Shown here one piece after another: positions 33,287 to 42,314 of a stretch of DNA of 46,029 nt. The notes beneath the pieces were generated by a model. It made no database searches and was not told the DNA's origin. It was given only the letters and a program-made list of their open reading frames with translations. Both the position numbers and the translations under genes were made by a program. How positions within the stretch are numbered: position 1 is the first letter of the stretch; every line of letters begins with the position of its first letter. Source of the DNA: an uncultured Alistipes sp. (GTDB lineage Bacteria; Bacteroidota; Bacteroidia; Bacteroidales; Rikenellaceae); assembly GCA_944321755.1 (NCBI GenBank), contig CALUMM010000018.1, positions 1-46,029 of the forward strand, in the 5' to 3' direction.

Positions 33287-34072
33287 TCAATCCGCGCACT
33301 CGACCGTCAGCGTGTCGCAGGCCATCCGCACCCCCGGCGGCAGCGTCGGTTCCGTCTCGGCCTGCAGCCCGATGTCGTGCGACATGTGCGTCAGCCACGC
33401 CTCCCGAGGCCCCACCCGACGGATCAGCTCCAGCGCCTCCGCCACGTTGAAGTGCGAGTAGTGCTCCGCAAAGCGCAGCGCATTGACCACCAGCACCTCC
33501 ACACCCCGGAGTTTCTCCACCTCCGACTCCGCGATCGTCTTGAAGTCCGTCAGGTAGGCCAGCCGTCCGATCCGGTAGCCCGTCACGGTGAAGCGCTCCG
33601 AATGGTGCCCCGAAACGGGGATGATCTCGACGCCCTGAATCGTGAAGGGACGCTCGACATCGATCTCGTGAAGCGCGATCTCCGGGACCCCGCGGTACTT
33701 GTCCTGCGCGAAGGCGTAGTCGAAATCCTTGCGCACGCACGCCGCGGTCCGCGGCGAAGCGTAGATATCCACGCGGTGGACCGTCGGGGGATAATCCACG
33801 AAATTGAACGCCCGCACGTCGTCCAGACCGCCGATGTGGTCCTTGTGTTCGTGGGTCAGCAGGATGCCGTCGAGGTGGCGCACCCCCGTGCGGAGCATCT
33901 GGTAGCGGAAATCAGGCCCCGCGTCGATCACGAGCCGCACGCCCCGGGTCTCGACCATCGCCGAGGTGCGCAGACGGTGGTCCCGGGGGTCGGCCGAGGT
34001 GCAGACCCGGCAACGGCACCCGATGACGGGCACGCCCTGCGAGGTTCCGGTTCCCAGAAAGGTGAGTTTCAT
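33287..34072 (-). CDS. Metallo-beta-lactamase-fold hydrolase, PhnP-like
   Basis: The 261-residue protein begins MKLTFLGTGTSQGVPVIGCR and carries the metal motif THEHKDHIGG, then PVSGHHS, YLTDFKTI and LTHMSHDIG. This pattern is that of PhnP-like phosphodiesterases and related RNase Z-fold proteins. The CRCRVC cluster near residue 20 is an extra metal-binding feature also known in PhnP. The natural substrate is unknown. A -7 box lies so close to the start codon that the mRNA may be almost leaderless. It is probably co-transcribed with the SDR gene. Confidence 0.88.
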   Translation of the reverse strand: MKLTFLGTGTSQGVPVIGCRCRVCTSADPRDHRLRTSAMVETRGVRLVIDAGPDFRYQMLRTGVRHLDGILLTHEHKDHIGGLDDVRAFNFVDYPPTVHRVDIYASPRTAACVRKDFDYAFAQDKYRGVPEIALHEIDVERPFTIQGVEIIPVSGHHSERFTVTGYRIGRLAYLTDFKTIAESEVEKLRGVEVLVVNALRFAEHYSHFNVAEALELIRRVGPREAWLTHMSHDIGLQAETEPTLPPGVRMACDTLTVECAD

Positions 34073-34077
34073 GGTTG

Positions 34078-34085
34078 CAAAGGTA
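34078..34085 (-). promoter_or_regulatory. -7 box directly upstream of the MBL gene
   Basis: TACCTTTG on the - strand ends only 5 bp before the ATG, so transcription would start at or within a base or two of the start codon. Confidence 0.5.
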
Positions 34086-34223
34086 ACTATTTTCGCGAAA
34101 AATGCCGCGGCCCGCCGCCGAAAACACCTCCGGGACTCTTCCCGGAGATGCCGCCGCCGAATCCATCGTCCGAAAAAACGTTTGCAGGATCGGGATATTT
34201 TCAGTATTTTTACGAACTGACAG

Positions 34224-34231
34224 TACCTTTG
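34224..34231 (+). promoter_or_regulatory. -7 promoter box of the GH97 gene
   Basis: TACCTTTG matches TAnnTTTG and lies 23 bp before the start codon. No ACAAA pair occurs 75 bp upstream, so this promoter is outside the predicted heparin regulon. Confidence 0.65.
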
Positions 34232-34254
34232 AAGCAAACCCAAACGCATAACGA

Positions 34255-36249
34255 ATGAAAAAAACGATCTTCCTCGCCGCGGCGCTGCTGCTGGCCGCCG
34301 CAACCCAGGCCCTGCCCCGGAAAACCTACACCCTCGCCTCTCCCGACGGTCGGCTGCAGACAACCGTCACGGCCGCCGAGGAGCTGACCTACGACATCGT
34401 CCGCGACGGACGCACGCTGCTGGAGGCTTCGCCCGTAGCCATGACGCTCGACAACGGCGCCGTGTGGGGCGCCGCACCCCGCGTGACCAAAGCCGCCCGC
34501 ACCAGCGTCGACCGGTGGATCGCCTCGCCCCTCTACCGCGCCGATTCGATCCGCGAAAACTACAACGCCCTGACCCTCCGCATGAAGGGAGACTGGAGCG
34601 TGGAGTTCCGCGCCTACGACGACGGCGTGGCCTACCGGTTCGTGAGCCATGCCCGCAAGCCCTTTCACGTCGTGAACGAATGCGTCGAGTACCGCTTCCC
34701 CGCAGATTTCCAGACCACGGTCCCCTATGTCACCGCAGGGTCCGACGGCGATTTCGACTCGCAGTTCTTCCACTCGTTCGAGAACATCTACACCGAGGCA
34801 CCCCTCTCGCAGATGAATCCCGGGCGCCTGGCCTTCCTGCCCCTCGTGGTCGATGCCGGGCAGGGCGTGAAGCTCTGCCTCTCGGAGAGCGACCTCTGCG
34901 ACTATCCCGGGCTCTATCTCCGCAAGGCCGACGGCAAAAACCGTCTGACGGGGATGTTCGCACCCTGCCCCGACCGGCTCGAACAGGGCGGGCACAACCA
35001 GTTGCAGATGGTCGTCCGCACACGCAAGGGGCACATTGCCGAGGTCGCCGCTCCGCGGAGCTTCCCCTGGCGCATGGCCGTCGTGGGCAGCGACACGCAG
35101 ATCGCCGCCTCGAACCTGAGTTACCTGCTCGCCGCCCCCTCGAAGATCGACGACACGTCGTGGATCCGTCCCGGAAAGGTCGCCTGGGAGTGGTGGAACG
35201 ACTGGAACCTCGCCGGCGTCGACTTCCGCACCGGCGTCAACAATGCCACTTACAAATACTACATCGATTTTGCCGCCGAAAACGGCATCGAATACGTCAT
35301 TCTCGACGAAGGATGGGCCGTCAACCTCCAGGCCGACCTGATGCAGGTCGTGCCGGAGATCGACCTGCGCGAACTCGTCGAGTACGGCGCCGCCCGCAAC
35401 GTCGGGATCATCCTCTGGGCCGGGTATTACGCCTTCGACCGCGACATGGAGCGCGTCTGCCGCCACTACGCCGAGATGGGCGTCAAGGGATTCAAGGTCG
35501 ACTTCATGGACCGCGACGACCAGCAGATGACCGCCTTCAACCACCGCGCCGCTGCTACCGCCGCGAAATACCGGCTCCTGATCGACTTCCACGGAACACA
35601 CAAGCCCGCCGGGCTGAACCGCACCTGGCCCAACGTCCTCAACTTCGAGGGCGTGCACGGCCTGGAACAGCTCAAATGGCGCCCCGCATCCCACGACCAG
35701 GTGAAATACGACACCCAACTCCCCTTCATCCGCCAGGTCGCCGGGCCGATGGACTACACCCAGGGCGCGATGATCAACGGCACGCGCCAGAACTACCGCC
35801 CCTCGAATTCGGAACCCATGAGCCAGGGAACCCGCTGCCACCAGCTCGGACTCTACATCGTGCTGGACTCCCCGCTCAACATGCTCTGCGACTCCCCGAC
35901 CAATTACCTCAAAGAGATGGAGTGCACGCGCTTCATCGCCGCAATCCCGACCGTCTGGGACGAAACCCGCATCCTCGCGGGTGAAATCGGCGAGTACATC
36001 GTCACCGCACGCCGCAAGGGCTCCACGTGGTACATCGGAGGTATCACCGACTGGACGCCCCGCGATCTCAAGGTCGACCTTTCGTTCCTCGGCGGAACCC
36101 GCCCCGCAGAACTCTTCCGCGACGGCGTGAATGCCGACCGCAAAGCCTCGGACTACCGCCGCGAGGAGATCCGGATCGATACCTCCCGCCCCTTCGAGGT
36201 GCATCTCGCTCCCGGAGGCGGCTTCACCCTGAAGGTCGAGGCCGAATAG
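34255..36249 (+). CDS. GH97 glycoside hydrolase, retaining alpha-galactosidase type
   Basis: The 664-residue secreted protein (signal MKKTIFLAAALLLAAATQA) has the GH97 layout: N-terminal beta-sandwich, a TIM barrel from about residue 300 (WEWWNDWNLAGVDFRTGVNN) and a C-terminal beta domain. GFKVDFMDRDDQ holds Asp416, equivalent to the nucleophile of retaining GH97 members such as BT1871, and NFEGVHGLE holds Glu465 as probable acid/base. Inverting SusB-type members have glutamates instead, so alpha-galactosidase is the better prediction. It has its own promoter and terminator and is not obviously part of heparin use. Confidence 0.88.
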   Translation: MKKTIFLAAALLLAAATQALPRKTYTLASPDGRLQTTVTAAEELTYDIVRDGRTLLEASPVAMTLDNGAVWGAAPRVTKAARTSVDRWIASPLYRADSIRENYNALTLRMKGDWSVEFRAYDDGVAYRFVSHARKPFHVVNECVEYRFPADFQTTVPYVTAGSDGDFDSQFFHSFENIYTEAPLSQMNPGRLAFLPLVVDAGQGVKLCLSESDLCDYPGLYLRKADGKNRLTGMFAPCPDRLEQGGHNQLQMVVRTRKGHIAEVAAPRSFPWRMAVVGSDTQIAASNLSYLLAAPSKIDDTSWIRPGKVAWEWWNDWNLAGVDFRTGVNNATYKYYIDFAAENGIEYVILDEGWAVNLQADLMQVVPEIDLRELVEYGAARNVGIILWAGYYAFDRDMERVCRHYAEMGVKGFKVDFMDRDDQQMTAFNHRAAATAAKYRLLIDFHGTHKPAGLNRTWPNVLNFEGVHGLEQLKWRPASHDQVKYDTQLPFIRQVAGPMDYTQGAMINGTRQNYRPSNSEPMSQGTRCHQLGLYIVLDSPLNMLCDSPTNYLKEMECTRFIAAIPTVWDETRILAGEIGEYIVTARRKGSTWYIGGITDWTPRDLKVDLSFLGGTRPAELFRDGVNADRKASDYRREEIRIDTSRPFEVHLAPGGGFTLKVEAE

Positions 36250-36266
36250 CTGCCGGAATCCTTCCT

Positions 36267-36308
36267 ACGAAAAGTCCCCCGCACAGTCAGGTGCGGGGGA
36301 CTTTTCGT
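36267..36308. terminator. Bidirectional rho-independent terminator
   Basis: An 18-bp perfect stem, ACGAAAAGTCCCCCGCAC with its complement at 36291-36308, has a 6-base loop, with A/T-rich bases at the stem foot in both directions. It ends GH97 transcription and may also stop the efflux operon coming from the right. Confidence 0.88.
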
Positions 36309-36420
36309 GGGGGGGGGCGGAGAGGAACGGAAAGGGGGGGGGAGAGTGAAGAGTGAAGAGTGAAGAGAGAGGAGAGGTCGGAGAGGTCGGAGAGGGAGGA
36401 GAGGGAGGAGAGAGTGGAAG
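36309..36420. repeat. Purine-rich low-complexity tract
   Basis: It starts with nine Gs (36309-36317), has a second run of nine Gs (36334-36342), then GAGTGAA three times, GAGAGGTCG twice and GAGAGGGAG twice. The + strand is nearly all purine. It fills the gap between two converging genes and contains no gene. Confidence 0.8.
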
Positions 36421-36422
36421 GC

Positions 36423-36716
36423 TCAAAATCCCCCTTCGATATTCCAGTAGAAGGCCCGCGAGCCCTGCATCTTCGTGGCGGCATCCATCGCCCGGAACGC
36501 CTCCATGAGCGGCGCAACCTGTTCGTCCTCGACAATGGCCAGGATCGAGGCGTTCATCGACGGCCAGGCGTGCGTCCCGTAGTGGGGTTCGCCGTCCACC
36601 GAACCCCGGCCCTCGGTCAGAGCCCACTTCGTGAAGCCCCGGATCCCCTGTTCATCCAGAATCGCGTGGACCCGGTCGGTCAGCGCCTGGTTATAGGATA
36701 AAAATACGGCTTTCAT
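36423..36716 (-). CDS. PII-like efflux-associated protein (PG0541 type)
   Basis: The 97-residue cytoplasmic protein, MKAVFLSYNQALTDRVHAIL to NIEGGF, has the small ferredoxin-like PII/CutA fold pattern (strand, helix, strand, strand, helix, strand). It is the last gene of an RND efflux operon, 32 bp after the pump gene. The same order (TolC, adaptor, RND pump, PII-like) is known in Porphyromonas gingivalis PG0538-PG0541. Its role is unknown, perhaps sensing a ligand for the pump. The start at 36716 was chosen because the longer frame continues into the pump gene. Confidence 0.75.
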   Translation of the reverse strand: MKAVFLSYNQALTDRVHAILDEQGIRGFTKWALTEGRGSVDGEPHYGTHAWPSMNASILAIVEDEQVAPLMEAFRAMDAATKMQGSRAFYWNIEGGF

Positions 36717-36748
36717 TTTTCGATTTCGTTTTTTCGGTTTCACATCCC

Positions 36749-39700
36749 TCAATGGCGGCTTGCCTGGTGCGCCGCAGCTAAACGGGCCTGACGCTCCTGC
36801 TCCTTGCGCTGCGCACGGTGCACCAGAATCGAATAGAGCACCGGCACGATGAAGAGCGTCAGGATCGTCGAGAAGGTCAGACCCCCGATCACCGCGATAC
36901 CCATCGGCTGCCACGTCTCCGACCCGGCTCCCGTGCCGATCGCCAGCGGCAACATGCCCAGCACCGTCGTGAACGACGTCATCAGCACCGGACGCAGACG
37001 GCTCTTCCCGCCCGCAATCACCGCGTCGAAAACCCCCGATCCCCGCTCGATCAGAAGGTTCATGTAGTCCACCATCACGATGCCGTTCTTCGTCACGATG
37101 CCCACCAGCATGATCGCACCGATCAGTGCAATGAGCGACAGCGGCGTGGAGGTCAGCCACAACGCCAGGAATACCCCCGTGAAGGCAAACGGAATCGTAA
37201 ACATGATGATGAACGGGAACTTCAGCGACTCGAACTGCGTGGCCATCACGATGTAGACCAGGATCACGATCAGCACGAAGAGCGTCATCAGGTCCGTGAA
37301 GGCGTCGCCCTGGTCCTCGACCGTACCGCCCACTTCGAGATCCACGCCGTCCGGCGTCGGGTAGTCGGCAAGCAGCCGGTTCACCTCCGTCACCACGTCG
37401 CCCAGCGCAACGCCCGCCCCGAGGGTCGATTCCACCGAAATGACCCGCTGGCGGTTCTCCCGCTCGATCTCCGGCGCGGCGTACTCCTCAACGACCGACC
37501 CCACCTCCTTGAGCTTCACGGGGCGTCCCTGCGCATTGTACAGCGTGATGTTCTCGACATCCTCCACCCGCCGACGGAACGGCTCGGCGTAGCGCACCAC
37601 AATGTCGTACTCGTCGCCGTCCTCGCGGTATTTCGATGCCACAAGACCGTCGATGCGGTTCCGAACGGCCTGCGACGCCGTGGCGCTGTTCATCCCGTAG
37701 TACGACAGCCGGTCGCGGTCGAAAACCACGTTGTACTCCGGACGCAGGTCGTCGCGCGAAAGCTTCACGTCACGCACGCCCGGCAATCCGCGCATCTTCT
37801 CCTTCAGATCGTTCGCAACCGCGTTCGTCAGGTCCATGTCGTAGCCGAACACCTTGATGTCTACCGTGGAGGCGCCGCCCACCATGCCGCCCATCGCTCC
37901 GCCCGGCGTGATCGTATACTGCCGGATCTCCGGAATCCCGTCGAGGTCCTGGCGCAGCAGGTCCGAAATCACGTAGATCGAACGCTCGCGCCCCTCGACA
38001 TCCGTCAGACGGATGTTGTAGTTGATGATGTGCGACCCCGTGGTCTGCATCGCCGCAAAGGCGTTGTCCGAAGAGTTCGCTCCGGCCGACGCCGAAACCA
38101 GAATCACCTCGGGATATTTCGCATAGATGATGCTGTCGATCTGACGCGCAATCCGCGACGTGTACTCCACCGCAATGTTCTGCTCCAGCTCGACGGTCGC
38201 CGCAATCCGGTTGTTGTCCGACGGCGGGAAAAACTCCGTCGGAACCTGCGTCAGAAGCCCCAGCGACACCACGAAGACCGACATCATCGAGAAAACCGTA
38301 ATCCGGCGGTGATGGACCACCCAGTTCAGCGCCCGGGCATAGGCCTCGTCCAGCCACGTCAGCGCCCGGTCGATCGGTTTGTAGACCACGCCCAGACCCT
38401 TGTAGTCGTGCACGCCCCCTTCGAGACGGAGCATGTAGGCCGACATCATCGGCGTAAGCGAAATCGCCGCCGTCGTCGAGACGCACACCACGATCGTCAC
38501 GATCCACCCCAGCTCGCGGAACAGGATGCCCGCCATGCCCGGGACCATCGTCAGCGGAAGGAACACCGCAACCACCACCAGCGTCGTGGCAATCACCGAC
38601 AGCCACACCTCGTTCGTGGCGTAGATCGCCGCCTCCTTCGGGTTCGAGCCCCGCTCGATGTGCGTCGTGATGTTCTCCAGCACCACGATGGCGTCGTCGA
38701 CCACCATGCCGATGGCAATCGACAGCGACGACAGCGAGATGATATTGAGCGTCGAACCCGTGGCGAAGAGGTAGATGAACGAACAGATCAGCGACACCGG
38801 AATCGTCATGCAGATGATCAGCGTCGCACGCCACCGTCCGAGGAAGATCATCACCACCAGCACCACAAAGACAAACGCATAGAGAATCGTCTCCGACAGC
38901 GAATGGATGGCGTCGGTGATCTCCTGCGAACCCTCGAAGATCAACTCCATCTTCACGTCCCGCGGCAGCGTCTTCTGGATCGCCGGCAGCCGCGACTGGA
39001 TCTCGTGGACGATATTCACCGTGTTGGCCCCCGACTGCTTCTGGAACATCACACGGACGCCCCGCTGGCCGTTCACGCGCTCGTCCATGGTCGCCTTCTC
39101 CAGCGTGTCGCGGATCTCCGCCACGTCCGAAAGCATCACCGTGCGCCCCCCGGCGTTCGAAACCACCACCTTGCGCAGCTCGTCCGAGAGCTTGAACTCC
39201 CCGTCGGCCTTGATGTTGAACGTATTGTTGCCGATGTCGATCGTCCCGCTCGGGATGTTCACGTTCTCCGCGGCGATGATCTGGCCCAGCTGCTCGACCG
39301 TCAGCCCGTAGGCGTCCAGACGCACCGGATCGACATTCACCTGCACCTCACGCTCCGGAGCCCCGATCACCGACACGGCTCCCACACCGTCCACGCGGTT
39401 CAGCACGTTCACCAGCTTGTCGTCCAGAATCTTGCTCAACGCCGGGTAGCTCTCCTCGGCCGTCACCGCAAGCATCATGATCGGCATCATCGACGTCGAA
39501 AACTTGAAGATCGTCGGGTACTCGATCCCGTCCGGAAGCATCGACTGCACGCGCGAAACCGCATCCCGGATCTCGTTCGCACCCTCGTCCAGGTCCGATC
39601 CGTACTCGAACTCCACGTTGATCATCGAAACGTTGTCCTGCGATTTGGAGGTCAGCTTCTTGAGGTTGCTCACCGTATTGAGGTTGTCCTCCAGCACCCG

Positions 39701-39892
39701 CGTGATGTTGGTCTCGATCTCCGCGGCATTCGCCCCCGGGTACATCGTGATGACCGAAATCTGCGGAATCTCGATCTCCGGATACTGGTCCACGGCCAGG
39801 TGCGACAGCGAGAAGAGCCCGAAGACCATCACGCCGAGGAACAACAGCACCGTAGAGATCGGCTTCCGTACCGCACTTTCGTATATTTTCAT
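36749..39892 (-). CDS. RND efflux pump inner-membrane subunit (AcrB/HAE1 type)
   Basis: The 1047-residue protein starts MKIYESAVRKPISTVLLFLG, the N-terminal helix of RND pumps. A large periplasmic loop follows (QYPEIEIPQISVITMYPGAN), then the TM4 motif SIAIGMVVDDAIVVLENI with the two Asp of the proton relay. A second periplasmic loop and the C-terminal helices (GIVTKNGIVMVDYMNLLIER) complete the pump. The paired Asp and overall motifs indicate a drug or hydrophobic compound exporter rather than a CusA metal pump. It works with the adaptor and TolC-like protein encoded just upstream. The gap to the adaptor gene is 16 bp. Confidence 0.95.
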   Translation of the reverse strand: MKIYESAVRKPISTVLLFLGVMVFGLFSLSHLAVDQYPEIEIPQISVITMYPGANAAEIETNITRVLEDNLNTVSNLKKLTSKSQDNVSMINVEFEYGSDLDEGANEIRDAVSRVQSMLPDGIEYPTIFKFSTSMMPIMMLAVTAEESYPALSKILDDKLVNVLNRVDGVGAVSVIGAPEREVQVNVDPVRLDAYGLTVEQLGQIIAAENVNIPSGTIDIGNNTFNIKADGEFKLSDELRKVVVSNAGGRTVMLSDVAEIRDTLEKATMDERVNGQRGVRVMFQKQSGANTVNIVHEIQSRLPAIQKTLPRDVKMELIFEGSQEITDAIHSLSETILYAFVFVVLVVMIFLGRWRATLIICMTIPVSLICSFIYLFATGSTLNIISLSSLSIAIGMVVDDAIVVLENITTHIERGSNPKEAAIYATNEVWLSVIATTLVVVAVFLPLTMVPGMAGILFRELGWIVTIVVCVSTTAAISLTPMMSAYMLRLEGGVHDYKGLGVVYKPIDRALTWLDEAYARALNWVVHHRRITVFSMMSVFVVSLGLLTQVPTEFFPPSDNNRIAATVELEQNIAVEYTSRIARQIDSIIYAKYPEVILVSASAGANSSDNAFAAMQTTGSHIINYNIRLTDVEGRERSIYVISDLLRQDLDGIPEIRQYTITPGGAMGGMVGGASTVDIKVFGYDMDLTNAVANDLKEKMRGLPGVRDVKLSRDDLRPEYNVVFDRDRLSYYGMNSATASQAVRNRIDGLVASKYREDGDEYDIVVRYAEPFRRRVEDVENITLYNAQGRPVKLKEVGSVVEEYAAPEIERENRQRVISVESTLGAGVALGDVVTEVNRLLADYPTPDGVDLEVGGTVEDQGDAFTDLMTLFVLIVILVYIVMATQFESLKFPFIIMFTIPFAFTGVFLALWLTSTPLSLIALIGAIMLVGIVTKNGIVMVDYMNLLIERGSGVFDAVIAGGKSRLRPVLMTSFTTVLGMLPLAIGTGAGSETWQPMGIAVIGGLTFSTILTLFIVPVLYSILVHRAQRKEQERQARLAAAHQASRH

Positions 39893-39908
39893 CGGATCAT
39901 CGTTTTTT

Positions 39909-40925
39909 TTAGTCCTGTTTGATCTCCACGCGGGCACCGTCGTAAAGCTTCGACAGCGCCGTCACGGCCACCTGCTCGCCGGCCGCCACGCCCTGCAGGA
40001 TGTCCACCCGGTCACCCACCTGGCGACCCACCTCCACCGAACGCCGTTCGGCAACCGTGTCCCCCACGATGACGTAGACATAACGCTCGGACGAACCCAC
40101 CTGCTTCTGGATGGCGACGTCCGGAACCATCACGCCCTCCTTGCTGCCCATGTCGAACGTCGTGCGGGCATACATCCCCGGGCGCAGCGTCCCCTCGCCG
40201 TTGGGAACCGTCACCTCCACCTTGAAGGTCCGCGTCGTGGCGTCCAACGCCGGGTAGATCAGCGAAACCCGTCCCGCAAAAAGCCGGTCGGGAAAGATCT
40301 CCACAGACAGATCCACCGGCATCCCGACCTTCACCTGCCGGAAAAACTGCTCCGAAATGTTCACGATCACCTTCAACGGGTCGATCTGCATGATGTGAAG
40401 GATCGGCTGCTGCGCGAAAAGGTCCCCCGATTCGTAGTTCCGGGCCGTGACGACCCCCGTGATCGGAGAACGCACCTCGATGTTCTTCTTCAGGTTCGCA
40501 ACCACCTCCCGCTGCACGTCCAGCTGCGCCTTGGCCTGCTCGATCTGCTGCGCCGAGATGCCCCCCGCCTCGTAGACCGGAAGCAGCCGGTTGTAGTCGC
40601 TCTCGACGGTCTGCAGCTGCACGAGCTGCTGCGTGTACTGCGTCGGGTCCAGCGAAACCACCAGCTGACCCTCCCGCACCGCGTCGCCCACCTCAACCAG
40701 AATCCGGTCGATATGCACACCCGACGCCGCCGGCGTAATGTCGTTCTCCCGGTACGGCTCGATCTCCGAGGTGAACTCCTCCAGGAGCTGCACCGTCGCA
40801 CCCTCGGCCTCCATACTGCGGGTCAGAACCGCCGTCTGCTCCGATTCCGGAGCCGTCCGCTTCCCCCCGCCGCCGCAGCCGCACGTCACCGCAGCCACAG
40901 CCATCATCAGCAGAATTTTTCTCAT
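39909..40925 (-). CDS. RND efflux periplasmic adaptor (membrane fusion) lipoprotein
   Basis: The 338-residue lipoprotein (AVAAVTCGCGGGGK) has the HlyD/MexA order. A lipoyl half (GVHIDRILVEVGDAVREGQL), a coiled-coil hairpin (QLVQLQTVESDYNRLLPVYE), the second lipoyl half (VRSPITGVVTARNYESGDLF), a beta-barrel and a C-terminal membrane-proximal domain follow. It links the RND pump to the outer-membrane channel. The start at 40925 gives the lipoprotein signal; much of the longer frame upstream is antisense-type sequence. It lies 26 bp after the TolC-like gene. Confidence 0.93.
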   Translation of the reverse strand: MRKILLMMAVAAVTCGCGGGGKRTAPESEQTAVLTRSMEAEGATVQLLEEFTSEIEPYRENDITPAASGVHIDRILVEVGDAVREGQLVVSLDPTQYTQQLVQLQTVESDYNRLLPVYEAGGISAQQIEQAKAQLDVQREVVANLKKNIEVRSPITGVVTARNYESGDLFAQQPILHIMQIDPLKVIVNISEQFFRQVKVGMPVDLSVEIFPDRLFAGRVSLIYPALDATTRTFKVEVTVPNGEGTLRPGMYARTTFDMGSKEGVMVPDVAIQKQVGSSERYVYVIVGDTVAERRSVEVGRQVGDRVDILQGVAAGEQVAVTALSKLYDGARVEIKQD

Positions 40926-40951
40926 ATCCGTCGTCTCTTTTTTTCGTTGCC

Positions 40952-42274
40952 CTATCGTTCGCGCCCCACGATCCGGTCGTACTCCGCCTTCGCCGTGAGG
41001 TAATCGTAGATCGCCTGCGAATAGTTCAGCTGCGCCTGCGTCTGCGACAGCTGCGCGCTGTTCAGTTCGAGGATCGTGCCCGCCCCGGCCCGGTAGCGCG
41101 TGTCCGAAATCCGGTAGGCCTTGCGCGCCTGCTCCACGGTCTTCTCCTGCGCGAACATCGTCTCCCGCGCCGTCAGCAGGTCGTTCAGCGCCGAACGGAC
41201 CTGCACGTCCAGCTGCTGCCGCGCGTAGACCCGCTGCAGGGTGATCTGCGAAAGCTGGTTCTTCAACTCCCGCGACCGGTTCATCCGCGTCAGCCCCGCA
41301 AAGATCGGAACCGACAGCTGCACCCCCACCGAAATCGGATGCGTCCAGAAATAGCGCGAATCGTCGCCCGCCCCCATGTTCAGGAAGGGCTCCATGTCGT
41401 TGCCCGTCCAGGAGGCCGTCCCGAAGGCCGCCAGCGTCGGCAGACGACCCGCATTGGCCGCCCGCAGCGACCGTTCGAGCAGCTCCTCCTGCAGTTCCAG
41501 CGACCGCAGACTGCTGTTCTGCGAAACGTCCGCCGTCAGCCCCTCGGTCCCCGCCAGCACCTCGTCCCGCATGGCATCCAGCTCGCCCTCCACCTCGATC
41601 TCCACCTCCTCGGGTAGCGAAAGGTACATCTTCAGCATCAGTTTCGCCAGCTTGATCGAATTCTCGGTCTGCAGGATCGTCGGACGCAGGTTGCTCAACT
41701 GAACCTGAGCCGTCAGCAGGTCGTACTCCGAAGCCAGGCCGTTGCGGTACTGCACCCGCGTGTCGTCGACCGTCCGCTGCACCGTGGCCTCCGATTCGCG
41801 CAGCACAGCCAGCGACTGTTCGGCCAGCAGGATGTTGTAGAACGCCTTGCGCACCTCGGCCGCCAGGTCGATGCGCGACGAACGAGCCGCCTCGACCGCC
41901 GCGGCCCGCTGCGTGTCGTTCATCTTCAGCGTCCGGTAGACCGACGGCGCAAAGAGCGGCAGCGTCAGGTCCCCCTGCACGGCAAACGTATTGTCCGCCC
42001 CGAACGAAATCCCGCCCCGCATCTCCGACTTCACGATCGACCGCGTGTAGCTGCCCGAAGCCGTAAGCTGCGGAAGCAGACTCCCCCACGTCTGACGCTT
42101 CACATAGTCGTAGCGCTCGACCTCCATCTCCGCAACACGCACGGTCGGGTTCTCGCTCAACGCAATCTCCAACGCCGCGGGAAGCGTCAGACGCAGCTGC
42201 GCCGAAACGCCGGAAAGCCCCGAAAAAAATACAAGCCCCGCAGTCAGAAACATGGTCTGTACCCTCTTTTTCAT
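40952..42274 (-). CDS. TolC-family outer-membrane efflux protein
   Basis: The 440-residue protein has a signal peptide (FLTAGLVFFSGLSGVSAQ) and two related halves. Each starts with a LxxAxxxALxxNPxV-type helix (LTLPAALEIALSENPTVRVA; later LEQARKAYRISDTRYRAG-like). Long amphipathic helices follow, as in TolC. It provides the exit duct for the RND pump. It is the second gene of the operon, 40 bp after the TetR gene. Confidence 0.93.
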   Translation of the reverse strand: MKKRVQTMFLTAGLVFFSGLSGVSAQLRLTLPAALEIALSENPTVRVAEMEVERYDYVKRQTWGSLLPQLTASGSYTRSIVKSEMRGGISFGADNTFAVQGDLTLPLFAPSVYRTLKMNDTQRAAAVEAARSSRIDLAAEVRKAFYNILLAEQSLAVLRESEATVQRTVDDTRVQYRNGLASEYDLLTAQVQLSNLRPTILQTENSIKLAKLMLKMYLSLPEEVEIEVEGELDAMRDEVLAGTEGLTADVSQNSSLRSLELQEELLERSLRAANAGRLPTLAAFGTASWTGNDMEPFLNMGAGDDSRYFWTHPISVGVQLSVPIFAGLTRMNRSRELKNQLSQITLQRVYARQQLDVQVRSALNDLLTARETMFAQEKTVEQARKAYRISDTRYRAGAGTILELNSAQLSQTQAQLNYSQAIYDYLTAKAEYDRIVGRER

Positions 42275-42314
42275 ATCTGTCTGTCCGATATTTTCCTTTG
42301 ATTGCCCCGCCGGC

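Noticed and set aside
34224-34231. Membership of the GH97 gene in the heparin regulon
   Set aside because: No ACAAA pair stands 75 bp upstream of its promoter, and its predicted substrate is not found in heparin.
36309-36420. Mobile element end or attachment site at the purine tract
   Set aside because: No transposase, integrase, target duplication or matching terminal repeats were seen here or anywhere in the window.
36818-39922. Long + strand open frame opposite the RND pump
   Set aside because: His/Arg/Asp-rich mirror of a well-recognised pump gene; no family features.
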